A stretch of DNA of 7,510 bases, from assembly GCA_016926985.1 (NCBI GenBank), contig JAFGNO010000191.1:1-7510 (forward strand), written 5' to 3'. Positions 1-6,913 of the stretch are shown here, one piece after another (within the stretch, counting starts at the first letter, position 1; each line of letters starts with the position of its first letter). A model generated the notes under the pieces. That model did no database searches. It worked only from the letters and a program-made list of their open reading frames with translations, and had not been told where the DNA came from. A program made the position numbers and the translations under genes. The stretch is from Anaerolineae bacterium (GTDB lineage Bacteria; Chloroflexota; Anaerolineae; Aggregatilineales; UBA3940).

Positions 1-59
1 GCCAGGTCGTAGGCGGCTGAAAGTCCGGTGGCTCCTGCGCCAACTATTGCAATCTTCAT
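1..59 (-). CDS. FAD/NAD(P)-dependent oxidoreductase, N-terminal fragment (gene runs off the left edge)
   Basis: Only the first 19 codons are in the window. They encode a hydrophobic beta strand followed by GAGATG (residues 7-12), the GxGxxG dinucleotide-binding loop of a Rossmann fold, then a helix. This start is typical of amine-oxidase/phytoene-desaturase/protoporphyrinogen-oxidase-like flavoproteins, but the cofactor and substrate cannot be decided from so little. The ATG at 59 has a good ribosome binding site (GGAGAAG just upstream), which overlaps nothing. The gene starts 16 bp after the stop of the flippase-like gene on the same strand, so the two are very probably one operon. In established families, flavoproteins of this type often sit beside polyprenyl-lipid or glycolipid enzymes; here that link is inference. 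Confidence 0.7.
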   Translation of the reverse strand, partial: MKIAIVGAGATGLSAAYDL

Positions 60-75
60 AAACTTCTCCATGCGT

Positions 76-1110
76 TCAGGATGATGGGGATTCACCTTCA
101 ACTGCTGGCTGTCTGGCAACGGCAGTGGCGAGCTTAAAGTCCCGCCACTTCACGCCCTGGCGAGTCATGTAATAGAACCCCAATAAGGTGATCGGCAGCC
201 ATAAGGCAGCGTGCAGCACCAGCGTATATGCTGCCGCCGTGTTTTCAGGGACGCCAAAAATGCTCAGGATTTCAATTCCAGGCTCATCAAAGGTGCCGAC
301 ATATCCCGGTGAGCTGGGCAGCGTGGTCGCCAGGTTGACCACTGCGGTCATGAGCATCAGGACAAAAAAGCTCACCTGGAAGTTAAAGGCATGCATCACA
401 AACCAGTACTTGGTCGTTTCCGTCAGCCAGATCACGATGGAGGTGATCAGCGTCATGAAAAGATCGCGTGGGCTGCGCAGTGAGGCCAGCCCTTCCAAAA
501 ACCGATCTGCCTGTGTGAGGATAAAACGCTGGACGGATTCAACGGGAACCAGCTTTCTGGTGATCCCGGTGTACAGGCGCTGAGTGAACTCTGGTCGCAT
601 GGCCAGCGCCATGAATACCGCCAACACGCCAAAAAACAGGACGGTCATCCAGATTACAATCCGGTCATAAGGTGCCGGGATGGGGGCAAAGGGCAGCGCT
701 ACAAAGACGAATATCAGCATGACCAGCCCATCAAAAATACGCTCTACGATGATCGTCGCCAGGGATGCGCTGATCGTGACGTCTTCATTGCGCTCCAGGA
801 TATAGGCCCGGATTACCTCACCTGCTCGGAAAGGATAGACATTATTACCCATATAACCAATGACCACTACCGGGAACAGAGCCACCAGTCGCACCCGCTT
901 GATCGGGCGCAGGAGGTAATGCCAGCGCCAGGTGCGTGCCCATACGGCAATAAAGTAAACAAGCACCCCCGGTATGATCCACCAGTAGTTGGCTGCCTTC
1001 AGATCGTTCCACACTTCGCGCAGACTCAACCCCTTAAGCGCGAAATACAGGAAAATTCCACTGACAACCAGCCCAATAAACAATAGAATCCAACGGCGGA
1101 GTTTGGCCAT
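76..1110 (-). CDS. Flippase-like integral membrane protein (lysylphosphatidylglycerol synthase TM-region family, PF03706-like)
   Basis: The product is 344 residues and almost entirely membrane segments, with hydrophobic stretches near residues 8-25, 43-60, 76-92, 129-145, 151-171, 220-240, 246-263 and 290-320. Family hallmarks are visible: GNNVYPFRAGEVIRAY at 88-103, ER..D at 123-127, and LPSSPGYVGTFD at 264-275. The family (UPF0104/TIGR00374, the membrane half of MprF) is known or suspected to move lipids or lipid-linked sugars across the membrane. No soluble aminoacyl-transferase domain follows, so this is not a full MprF, and the actual substrate is unknown. The frame is open to 1194, but I place the start at the ATG at 1110. 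It has a GAGGTGA ribosome site at the right distance, begins with a typical positively charged N-terminus plus membrane helix, and a promoter lies inside the longer frame. The oxidoreductase gene follows 16 bp downstream, probably co-transcribed. Confidence 0.85.
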   Translation of the reverse strand: MAKLRRWILLFIGLVVSGIFLYFALKGLSLREVWNDLKAANYWWIIPGVLVYFIAVWARTWRWHYLLRPIKRVRLVALFPVVVIGYMGNNVYPFRAGEVIRAYILERNEDVTISASLATIIVERIFDGLVMLIFVFVALPFAPIPAPYDRIVIWMTVLFFGVLAVFMALAMRPEFTQRLYTGITRKLVPVESVQRFILTQADRFLEGLASLRSPRDLFMTLITSIVIWLTETTKYWFVMHAFNFQVSFFVLMLMTAVVNLATTLPSSPGYVGTFDEPGIEILSIFGVPENTAAAYTLVLHAALWLPITLLGFYYMTRQGVKWRDFKLATAVARQPAVEGESPSS

Positions 1111-1112
1111 TC

Positions 1113-1119
1113 TCACCTC
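1113..1119 (-). promoter_or_regulatory. Ribosome binding site deciding the flippase-gene start
   Basis: On the minus strand the sequence GAGGTGA lies immediately upstream of the ATG at 1110, with GAGG five bases from the start codon. It matches the anti-Shine-Dalgarno consensus well. The alternative start at 1194 has no comparable site and would add 28 residues that do not resemble the family N-terminus. Confidence 0.7.
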
Positions 1120-1149
1120 AATACGTCCGCAAAATCTAATCGATTGCCA

Positions 1150-1178
1150 ATTGTAACACGCTGCCCGGCAAATCCTAA
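1150..1178 (-). promoter_or_regulatory. Sigma-70-type extended -10 promoter for the flippase/oxidoreductase operon
   Basis: Minus-strand TACAAT (1150-1155) is preceded by TGT, giving an extended -10 (TGnTACAAT). A poor -35 (TTAGGA, 1173-1178) sits 17 bp upstream. Transcription would start near 1143, leaving a leader of about 30 bases before the ATG at 1110. The match is by eye only. Confidence 0.45.
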
Positions 1179-1231
1179 CCATATCGATATACACTGCCCA
1201 ATCTGAATTTCCTCACCTTCGGGTATCCAGC

Positions 1232-1260
1232 TTAAGCGGAAACGCTAACTGCTGTATACT
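1232..1260 (+). promoter_or_regulatory. Possible promoter for the lipoprotein gene
   Basis: TATACT at 1255-1260 resembles a -10 box. The -35 candidate TTAAGC (1232-1237), 17 bp upstream, matches only three of six consensus positions. The implied start near 1267 would leave about 40 bases before the ATG at 1306, which is a reasonable distance. The weak -35 keeps confidence low. Confidence 0.3.
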
Positions 1261-1305
1261 GGTGGCAGCAGGATCAGGCAACCACTAGAACCAGGAGAAA
1301 GCTCA

Positions 1306-2649
1306 ATGAAAAATATACGAAAAGTAATCGCGATAACCGGCCTGCCCCTACTGCTGCTGGCAGCATGCAGTGGCTCGACCACATCCAGCGATGAAGGCGG
1401 AGAGTACCAGGACACCGGTGACCTTCCCACGGTATCGATCCCCACACCGCCGCCAGGCATCAGCGCTCCACAGAGCGCTCCTGAAGACCTGATCTATCCT
1501 GAGGACCTGGTTTATCTGGGGGCCTTCCGGCTGCCCGATGATGCCCCAGATGAAATTGGGTGGCTGTGGAGCGGCGGGGCGCTTACCTACTATCCAGATG
1601 GCGATCCCAACGGCCCTGATGATGGATTCCCGGGGTCGCTGTTTGGTACCGGGCACGACTGGAATACCTGGGTATCCGAGATCGACATCCCTCAGCCGGT
1701 AATCTCAGCGGGTAAAAACCCCGATGATCTGAACATGGCAACCACGTTACAGCCATTTGAGGATATTAAAGATGGGTTAGTTGGCTATCTCGAAATACCG
1801 AGGGTCGGGCTGGCCTATTTGCCTGCTCAGGGAGATCAGATCAGCGGAAAACTGTATTTTGCCTGGGCGCAGCATATGGGCGAAATGGACACTAACCCTA
1901 CGCACGGCTGGGCGGAACTGGACCTTTCCAACCCGAATTCAGCCGGATTGTGGCGTATTGACAATTACTGGAACTATGTCACCGGGGATTACCTGCTGGA
2001 TATCCCGGTTGAATGGGCAGATGTTTACGCGCCGGGTCGCTACCTGGCTACCGGGCGCTTCCGAGATGGCGGGCAGGGTTCTCAGGGGCCAACGCTGTTT
2101 GCCATCGCGCCCTGGCTGGAGGGCAACCCGCCCGCGCCAAACAGCACCCTCTCGGCACTGCCTCTTTTGCAGTATGGCGATGTATATACTGAAGGCTCAC
2201 CAACAGTCACGAACTACCATCATTCAGATGAATGGAATGGCGTCGCCTGGATGACTGCCGGAGACAGGGCCGCAGTGATCTTTGCTGGCACCAAAGGCGT
2301 GGGCGATTGCTGGTATGGCTGCTCAGATGGGACAGTCTGGGAACCACCTTACCCGGAAAGCTGTGGCGAAGACGGTCGCGGCTGGTGGAGCACAGGATTC
2401 ACAGCGCAGATGATCTTCTACGACCCGGCAGACCTGGCAGCCGTGGCGCTTGGTGATATAGAGCCCTGGGAGCCGCAGCCCTACGCCGAGATGAATCTTG
2501 ACGACATTCTTTTTTACTTTGATCATCCCCAGCAAAATGCCCGCATCGGCGCGGCGGCCTTTGACCGTAATAATGGGTTGTTGTATCTGCTCGAACTGTT
2601 CGGGGATGGTGATAAACCGCTGGTGCATGTTTGGAGCATCTCCGGCTGA
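1306..2649 (+). CDS. Secreted lipoprotein of unknown function
   Basis: This 447-residue protein begins with a clear lipoprotein signal peptide: positive residues K2, R5 and K6, a hydrophobic core at 7-18, and the lipobox L-A-A-C ending at Cys21. It should therefore be lipid-anchored outside the cytoplasmic membrane. A Ser/Thr/Pro-rich, acidic linker runs from about 22 to 62. The mature domain (about 63-447) is rich in Trp, Tyr, Gly, Asp and Pro, and begins with YLGAFRLP at 70-77. It contains many short strand-like segments, which would suit a beta-propeller or similar all-beta fold, but I cannot name the family. Three cysteines at 335, 339 and 353 cluster in a Trp/Gly-rich loop. The start is supported by AGGAG about 8 bases upstream of the ATG. 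No catalytic motif is recognisable. A terminator is not evident after the stop; the next gene has its own promoter. Confidence 0.8.
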   Translation: MKNIRKVIAITGLPLLLLAACSGSTTSSDEGGEYQDTGDLPTVSIPTPPPGISAPQSAPEDLIYPEDLVYLGAFRLPDDAPDEIGWLWSGGALTYYPDGDPNGPDDGFPGSLFGTGHDWNTWVSEIDIPQPVISAGKNPDDLNMATTLQPFEDIKDGLVGYLEIPRVGLAYLPAQGDQISGKLYFAWAQHMGEMDTNPTHGWAELDLSNPNSAGLWRIDNYWNYVTGDYLLDIPVEWADVYAPGRYLATGRFRDGGQGSQGPTLFAIAPWLEGNPPAPNSTLSALPLLQYGDVYTEGSPTVTNYHHSDEWNGVAWMTAGDRAAVIFAGTKGVGDCWYGCSDGTVWEPPYPESCGEDGRGWWSTGFTAQMIFYDPADLAAVALGDIEPWEPQPYAEMNLDDILFYFDHPQQNARIGAAAFDRNNGLLYLLELFGDGDKPLVHVWSISG

Positions 2650-2693
2650 GCCCAGGTCTATTGGCCTCGTTGATTGAGTAGTTCGCAAGGTGC

Positions 2694-2722
2694 TTGACGC
2701 AAGTTCCGGCAGGGGCTAGAAT
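2694..2722 (+). promoter_or_regulatory. Near-consensus sigma-70 promoter for the coaE-like gene
   Basis: TTGACG (2694-2699) and TAGAAT (2717-2722) are separated by exactly 17 bp, each differing from consensus at one position. The predicted start is near 2729, giving a leader of about 30 bases. This is the best-looking protein-gene promoter in the window and makes the downstream two-gene unit independent of the lipoprotein gene. Confidence 0.65.
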
Positions 2723-2760
2723 AGCCTGAAACCGACCGAGCAAGATACAGGGAGCTGTGC

Positions 2761-3927
2761 GTGGGCAAACGGTGGCCTGAAAAAACTGTCATTGGCATAA
2801 CAGGGAATATCGCCACAGGGAAGAGCGTTGTTCGGCGCATGCTCGAACACCTGGGGGCATTTGGCATTGATGCAGATGGACTTGTACACCGGGCCATGTC
2901 ACCGGGCGCGCCAGCCTATCTGCCGGTGGTTGAGATGTTTGGTAAGTGGATTCTCACCTCCGGAGGCCAGATCGACCGGAAGCGGCTGGGCATGATCGCC
3001 TTCAATGACCGCAGCGCAATGGCGGCCCTTGAGAAGATCACCCACCCTGTTGTGCTCCAGGTTATCGATATCCTGATTCGCCGCTCCAAGCAAAAAGTGG
3101 TGGTGATCGAGGCTATCAAGTTGTTCGAATCCGGGCTGGCGGGCCATTGTGACGCCGTGTGGGTGGTCGATGCACCTTCTGATATCCAGCTCCAGCGGCT
3201 GGTGAAAGCCAAGAAACTGAGTGAAGCCGAGGCGAAACTCCGGATCGCTGTCCAGCCCCTCCAGGAAGAGAAGCGCAAACAGGCCACGCTGGTAATCGAC
3301 AACGGCGGCGGCTACGAAAAAACCTGGCTTGCCGTACAGCAGGCTTATAACGCGCTCATGGGTCTGGAGCAGGCCCCTGAAGAGCCTGAAGCTGAGCCGG
3401 TCGTGGCGCGGCAAGCCGCAGCGGTTGAGGTGCGCGAAGAGGACCTCAGCGTAAAGCGAGGTGGACCGCAGGACGCGCGGGACATTGCCGCTTATATGAA
3501 TGCGCTGGATGGCAGTTCACTCAGCCGCATGGATATCCTGGTACGCTTCGGGCAGAAAGCCTATATGCTCCTCTATGGCGGCGACCAGATAGTAGGCATC
3601 GCCGGTTGGCAGGTGGAAAACCTGATCGCCCGTGTGGATGAGTTCAGCCTGCTGCCAGGTGTGCCGGTCAACAAGGCAGTCAAGGACCTGACAGACACTA
3701 TTGAAAAGGCCGCCTTTGACCTTCAGAGCGAAATTGTATTGGTATTTCTGTCCAACAAAGTCTCCAGAGATATCCGGCATGCTGTGCTCGGCGCAGGGTA
3801 TGAGATTAAAACAGTTGCCGAACTCCGCGTTCCAGACTGGCGCGAAGCAGCGGAAGAATCTACACCACCAGATTCCCTGATGTTTTATAAACGCATCCGC
3901 GAAGATCGCGTCCTTGAACCCATCTAG
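2761..3927 (+). CDS. coaE: Dephospho-CoA kinase fused to a C-terminal GNAT-like domain
   Basis: The N-terminal half (about 9-200) matches dephospho-CoA kinase, which phosphorylates the ribose 3'-hydroxyl of dephospho-CoA with ATP, the last step of CoA synthesis, in the cytoplasm. Visible motifs are the P-loop GNIATGKS (15-22), DAD (37-39) followed by LVH, the G-x-I-D-R-x-x-L segment (69-76), THP (94-96), and the tail Q165 ... VIDNGG (178-183). Two motifs are unusual: the family's PLLfE segment reads IKLFE (119-123), and the conserved lid arginine after QLQR aligns with Ala150. After a Glu/Pro-rich linker (203-228), residues 229-388 resemble a GNAT fold (VKRGGPQDARDIAAYMN, then VGIAGWQVEN), but without a clear R-x-x-G-x-G/A acetyl-CoA loop. 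Ordinary CoaE is about 200 residues, so this is nearly double. The start is GTG with GGGAG six bases upstream. The small membrane gene follows after 18 bp. Confidence 0.8.
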   Translation: MGKRWPEKTVIGITGNIATGKSVVRRMLEHLGAFGIDADGLVHRAMSPGAPAYLPVVEMFGKWILTSGGQIDRKRLGMIAFNDRSAMAALEKITHPVVLQVIDILIRRSKQKVVVIEAIKLFESGLAGHCDAVWVVDAPSDIQLQRLVKAKKLSEAEAKLRIAVQPLQEEKRKQATLVIDNGGGYEKTWLAVQQAYNALMGLEQAPEEPEAEPVVARQAAAVEVREEDLSVKRGGPQDARDIAAYMNALDGSSLSRMDILVRFGQKAYMLLYGGDQIVGIAGWQVENLIARVDEFSLLPGVPVNKAVKDLTDTIEKAAFDLQSEIVLVFLSNKVSRDIRHAVLGAGYEIKTVAELRVPDWREAAEESTPPDSLMFYKRIREDRVLEPI

Positions 3928-3945
3928 CACCCAGGACTGATTGAC

Positions 3946-4224
3946 ATGCCAAATTTCTTCGACCGTACCATAGATAAACTGCGAAACAGCCGCATTGGCC
4001 CGGTGGTTCGCCTCATTGAGGCCCATCCGCGCATCTCTGCCTGGCTGGTGCTGTCCATTGGCATGATTGTCTTTCTGGTAATTGAGGCTTATGACGTTGG
4101 CCTGCGTGCCGGGCAGTGGGTGGCGCTGCTCATCGCTACCATCCTGGTAGCTGGTACCTGTATACTGATCATCACATGGGATGATGGGGAAGACGAATCG
4201 GGTCATACGAATGATACGGTGTAG
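3946..4224 (+). CDS. Small two-span membrane protein, unknown function
   Basis: The 92-residue product has an amphipathic, basic N-terminus (1-30), two hydrophobic segments at about 31-47 and 57-77, and an acidic, hydrophilic C-terminal tail starting WDDGEDE (78-84). The basic N-terminus would favour a cytoplasmic N-end, and with two spans the C-tail would also be cytoplasmic. I recognise no family. It starts 18 bp after the coaE-like stop, with AGGA nine bases before its ATG, and the transcript terminates just downstream, so it is very probably the second gene of that operon. It is not a shadow: the antisense frames here have no coding character, and the hydrophobic pattern and ribosome site fit this frame. 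Confidence 0.7.
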   Translation: MPNFFDRTIDKLRNSRIGPVVRLIEAHPRISAWLVLSIGMIVFLVIEAYDVGLRAGQWVALLIATILVAGTCILIITWDDGEDESGHTNDTV

Positions 4225-4249
4225 GAATGATTGCCGGTAGAAAAACACA

Positions 4250-4277
4250 GGGCTGGCAAAAACGCCAGCCCTTTTTT
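4250..4277 (+). terminator. Rho-independent terminator, probably bidirectional
   Basis: A perfect 8-bp GC-rich stem (GGGCTGGC 4250-4257 with GCCAGCCC 4264-4271) encloses the 6-base loop AAAAAC and is followed by six T (4272-4277). It ends the coaE-membrane protein transcript. Read from the other strand, the same stem is followed by TGTGTTTTT, so it could also stop the leftward tRNA-Arg transcript that ends 9 bases away. Confidence 0.9.
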
Positions 4278-4285
4278 AATTCCAG

Positions 4286-4358
4286 TGCCCCCGGCAGGAG
4301 TCGAACCTGCAACCTTCGACTTAGGAGGTCGCTGCTCTATCCTTTGAGCTACGAGGGC
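4286..4358 (-). tRNA. tRNA-Arg (anticodon CCU)
   Basis: On the minus strand a full cloverleaf folds in 73 bases. The 7-bp acceptor stem (GCCCTCG with CGGGGGC) includes one G-U pair. The D arm is GCTC/GAGC. The anticodon stem is GCGAC/GTCGA, with a mismatch only at the outer pair 27-43, and its loop CTCCTAA gives anticodon CCU. The T arm is GCAGG-TTCGACT-CCTGC, and the discriminator base is A. Anticodon CCU reads AGG (Arg). The 3' CCA is not encoded: CTGGA follows the discriminator. It lies 59 bp past the stop of the penicillin-binding protein gene on the same strand and could be made from its own promoter, from read-through, or both. Confidence 0.96.
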
Positions 4359-4369
4359 ATATCGGCTCG

Positions 4370-4398
4370 ATTATATCATCTCGAAGAATGTTGCCCAA
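4370..4398 (-). promoter_or_regulatory. Promoter of tRNA-Arg
   Basis: Minus-strand TATAAT (4370-4375) is a perfect -10, preceded by TGA, so it is also an extended -10. A partial -35 (TTGGGC, 4393-4398) sits 17 bp upstream. Transcription would start near 4363, only about five bases before the mature tRNA 5' end, typical of a dedicated stable-RNA promoter. Confidence 0.65.
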
Positions 4399-4417
4399 GC
4401 GCACATTTCGCTCTGTT

Positions 4418-6913
4418 TTAAGGCCCCCTGACCGTGTAATGAACGGGGTCCGCAGCCAGATCGTCGCCCGAATCAGTTTGCCCAACCGCCCCAAGCAAAT
4501 AATCTCCTTCGACAAGCTCCCACCAGACTTCATACGGAGGGGCAGCAAACGTCTGCAGACGGGTTCCATTCAGAGATATTTCCACGGTTTCGAGATCGGG
4601 CGGTCCAATAACCACAATTCGAATCCGCTGCGCCCCGCGGGGAATCCCCAGATCAATCTGGTATATCGTGCCGGGGTCCGGGGAAAGGATGTGCAACTCA
4701 TCCACACCACCAACCGGCTCATCCAACTGAAGGTCTGCCAGCAGGGGGATGCCATTGCGCCTGGCCCAGGGATAAGCCTGAGGGGGCAGATCAAGAAACA
4801 GCCGGGTTTCGAGCCGCTCTTCTGGAATGCTGCTCCCCGGGGGCAAACCGGTCAGACTATCAACGGTGATCGCCACATACATCGTGTCATAGCCAGACGG
4901 CGCCGTGCCCTCGATAAACCATTCCGTCCGGGTGTAGGGGCAGTCATTGGTTGGCAGCAGCCCGGACAACGAACAAACCTCAGCTTGAGCCAATCCCTCA
5001 GGACGAGCAAAGTCCAGTTGGGGCCGACCCAGTAACACGGTCCGCATAAACTGGTGCCAGATCGGTCCCGCCCCACTGACCCCGCTGATCCCCACCATGC
5101 TGGAGCTGTCAGCGTTTCCCACCCATACACCTGCAACCAAGTCAGGGGTATAACCTATTGTCCAGTTATCACGATAGTCGGTGGTCGTCCCGGTCTTTAC
5201 AGCAGCCGGGCGCCCGATTTGCAGGATGCTGTGGGTGGTAAAAGCCGGGGCGCGTGCATTGTTGTCGCTCAGAATATCGGAGATCAACCAGGCAACCCGC
5301 TCATCAAGCACCCGCCCACCGAGTGCACTTGCCTGCTCAAACAGGACCTCCCCCTCTGAATTCCTTACATCAAGAACCAGGATCGGATGAACCATGACGC
5401 CCCCGTTTGCGAGGGCAGCATAGGCACCAGCCAGTTCCAGGAGACGGACATCACCACCACCCAGGGTAATGGATAGATCGTATTGTGAAGGATCGCTAAA
5501 AGTCGTGATACCTAACTCAGCCAACAGACGAAGCAGCCGCCCCACGCCAACCCTGTCCAGCGCCAGCACCGCCGGGATATTATAGCTGGACGCCAGCGCT
5601 TCACGGAGCGATACCGGGCCATGCTCCTGGTGGTCGTAATTTACTGGGGCGTAGGCAAACCCCTCATTGGTGACAAACGAAGTGTATACGTCCAGCAGCA
5701 TCGTGGCGGCTGTCCAGGGGGCGTCCTGATCGGGATCAAGGGCAAGCGCATAGGTGAATGGCTTAAGCGTAGAACCAGGCTGCCTGAGGGCCAGGGCCAT
5801 GTTAACCGCCCCACTGATGTCAGGATCGAAGTAATCAGGGCTACCCATCATCACCAGCACCTGCCCGGTATGCGGGTCCATGGCAACCAGCGCCGCATTC
5901 TGCGCGTTGTGGGGGATCTCGCCGGGCAGCGGTTCATTGAGCGACTCCAGGTGCCTTCGGGCAATTTGCTCGGCTGCCATCTGCCAGTCCAGGTCCAGCG
6001 TGGTACGAACGACAAGCCCTCCCTGAGCCAAGACCTCAGGAGGAAGAATGCTTTCTAACCCGGCAATGACAGCCATGACGAAATGAGGGGCCTCTATGCT
6101 GTACCGCTCCGCGGCAAAGCTGAGCGGCTCATTGTATGCTGACTCGACCTGCCCGGCTGTGATATATCCCTCATCTGCCATCAGTTCCAGGACAACTCGC
6201 TGCCGTTCTTTGGCTGCATCCAGGTTGGTAAGAGGGTCATACAATGAGGGAGCCTGTGGCAGCCCAGCCAAAAGCGCGCACTCGGCCAGGTCAAGACGAG
6301 ATGCCGGTTTGCCAAAATATGCCCGGGAAGCTGCATCAATTCCGTAAGAGAGGTTGCCGTAATCGGTCTGGTTAAGATACAGGGCAAGAATATGCTCTTT
6401 GCCATAATGCTGCGTGAGCCTGTAGGCAAGAACCGCCTCACGCAGTTTGCGTCGCAGCGTACGTTCACTGCGCTCCTCAGGGGTTAACAAAAGGTTTCGA
6501 ACCACCTGTTGAGTAATGGTGCTGCCACCCGTCAGTACCTCGCCGCCCTGGATGTTGATCCACAGCGATCGCGCAATTGCCCGCATATCAAAACCGGGAT
6601 TTTCATAGAAGTGGGCATCCTCTGTTGCCAATGTTGCATTGATACATGCTGCGGGAATCTCTTCCAGTGCAACAGGATTATGCCGGGCAGAATCGGGATC
6701 GATTACCTCGTATAAGAGAGTGCCATATCTATCAGTAATGCGTATGGAGGGAATGTGAAGACCAGCATCCAGGCTGGACGGGTCAGGCAAACCGCGAAGG
6801 AGCCAGAGCCAGATCCCGGCGGCAAGCCCGCCAACAACTGAAATACCAATGATCGCCCAGAGCAGGGCGCGCTTTTGGGGATTGAGAGCGCGAATGCGTG
6901 CGGCGGCTTTCAA
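4418..6913 (-). CDS. Class A bifunctional penicillin-binding protein (PBP1C-like glycosyltransferase/transpeptidase)
   Basis: The 831-residue protein polymerises lipid II into glycan strands and cross-links the peptides outside the membrane. A short basic tail precedes one membrane anchor (about 16-39). The glycosyltransferase domain (about 55-225) has catalytic Glu98 in ATEDAHFYENPG, GGSTITQQ (129-136), and RKLRE (155-159) with the second conserved Glu159. The transpeptidase domain (about 335-625) has SxxK with nucleophile Ser381 (STLK 381-384), SYN (443-445) and KTGT (573-576), so both activities look intact. Cys647 and Cys658 flank SLSGLLPTND, and residues about 742-829 form an Ig-like C-terminal domain resembling the BiPBP_C domain of PbpC. 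It starts at TTG: an in-frame TGA, the stop of the preceding gene, lies 12 bp upstream, and no ATG or GTG follows before the membrane helix. The ribosome site is weak, so translation may be coupled to the upstream gene. There is no terminator before the tRNA. Confidence 0.93.
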   Translation of the reverse strand: MKAAARIRALNPQKRALLWAIIGISVVGGLAAGIWLWLLRGLPDPSSLDAGLHIPSIRITDRYGTLLYEVIDPDSARHNPVALEEIPAACINATLATEDAHFYENPGFDMRAIARSLWINIQGGEVLTGGSTITQQVVRNLLLTPEERSERTLRRKLREAVLAYRLTQHYGKEHILALYLNQTDYGNLSYGIDAASRAYFGKPASRLDLAECALLAGLPQAPSLYDPLTNLDAAKERQRVVLELMADEGYITAGQVESAYNEPLSFAAERYSIEAPHFVMAVIAGLESILPPEVLAQGGLVVRTTLDLDWQMAAEQIARRHLESLNEPLPGEIPHNAQNAALVAMDPHTGQVLVMMGSPDYFDPDISGAVNMALALRQPGSTLKPFTYALALDPDQDAPWTAATMLLDVYTSFVTNEGFAYAPVNYDHQEHGPVSLREALASSYNIPAVLALDRVGVGRLLRLLAELGITTFSDPSQYDLSITLGGGDVRLLELAGAYAALANGGVMVHPILVLDVRNSEGEVLFEQASALGGRVLDERVAWLISDILSDNNARAPAFTTHSILQIGRPAAVKTGTTTDYRDNWTIGYTPDLVAGVWVGNADSSSMVGISGVSGAGPIWHQFMRTVLLGRPQLDFARPEGLAQAEVCSLSGLLPTNDCPYTRTEWFIEGTAPSGYDTMYVAITVDSLTGLPPGSSIPEERLETRLFLDLPPQAYPWARRNGIPLLADLQLDEPVGGVDELHILSPDPGTIYQIDLGIPRGAQRIRIVVIGPPDLETVEISLNGTRLQTFAAPPYEVWWELVEGDYLLGAVGQTDSGDDLAADPVHYTVRGP

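Noticed and set aside
1781..2254. Second rightward frame (157 codons) inside the lipoprotein gene
   Set aside because: Overlaps a continuous lipoprotein frame that has a signal peptide; this frame has none and no start signal.
3517..4248. Leftward 243-codon open frame opposite the coaE and membrane protein genes
   Set aside because: Antisense to two convincing genes, crosses their boundary, starts inside the terminator region and shows no domain character.
4227..4421. Rightward 64-codon frame across the tRNA containing SRTCNLRLRRSLLYPLSYEG
   Set aside because: This is the well-known spurious translation of the strand opposite a tRNA gene. It also spans the terminator and has no ribosome site.
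4388..5035. Rightward 215-codon open frame opposite the PBP C-terminus
   Set aside because: Antisense to an intact PBP coding frame with no recognisable motif; a by-product of GC-rich codon use.
5621..6058. Rightward 145-codon open frame opposite the PBP transpeptidase domain
   Set aside because: Antisense shadow: the opposite strand carries the SxxK and SxN motifs in frame.
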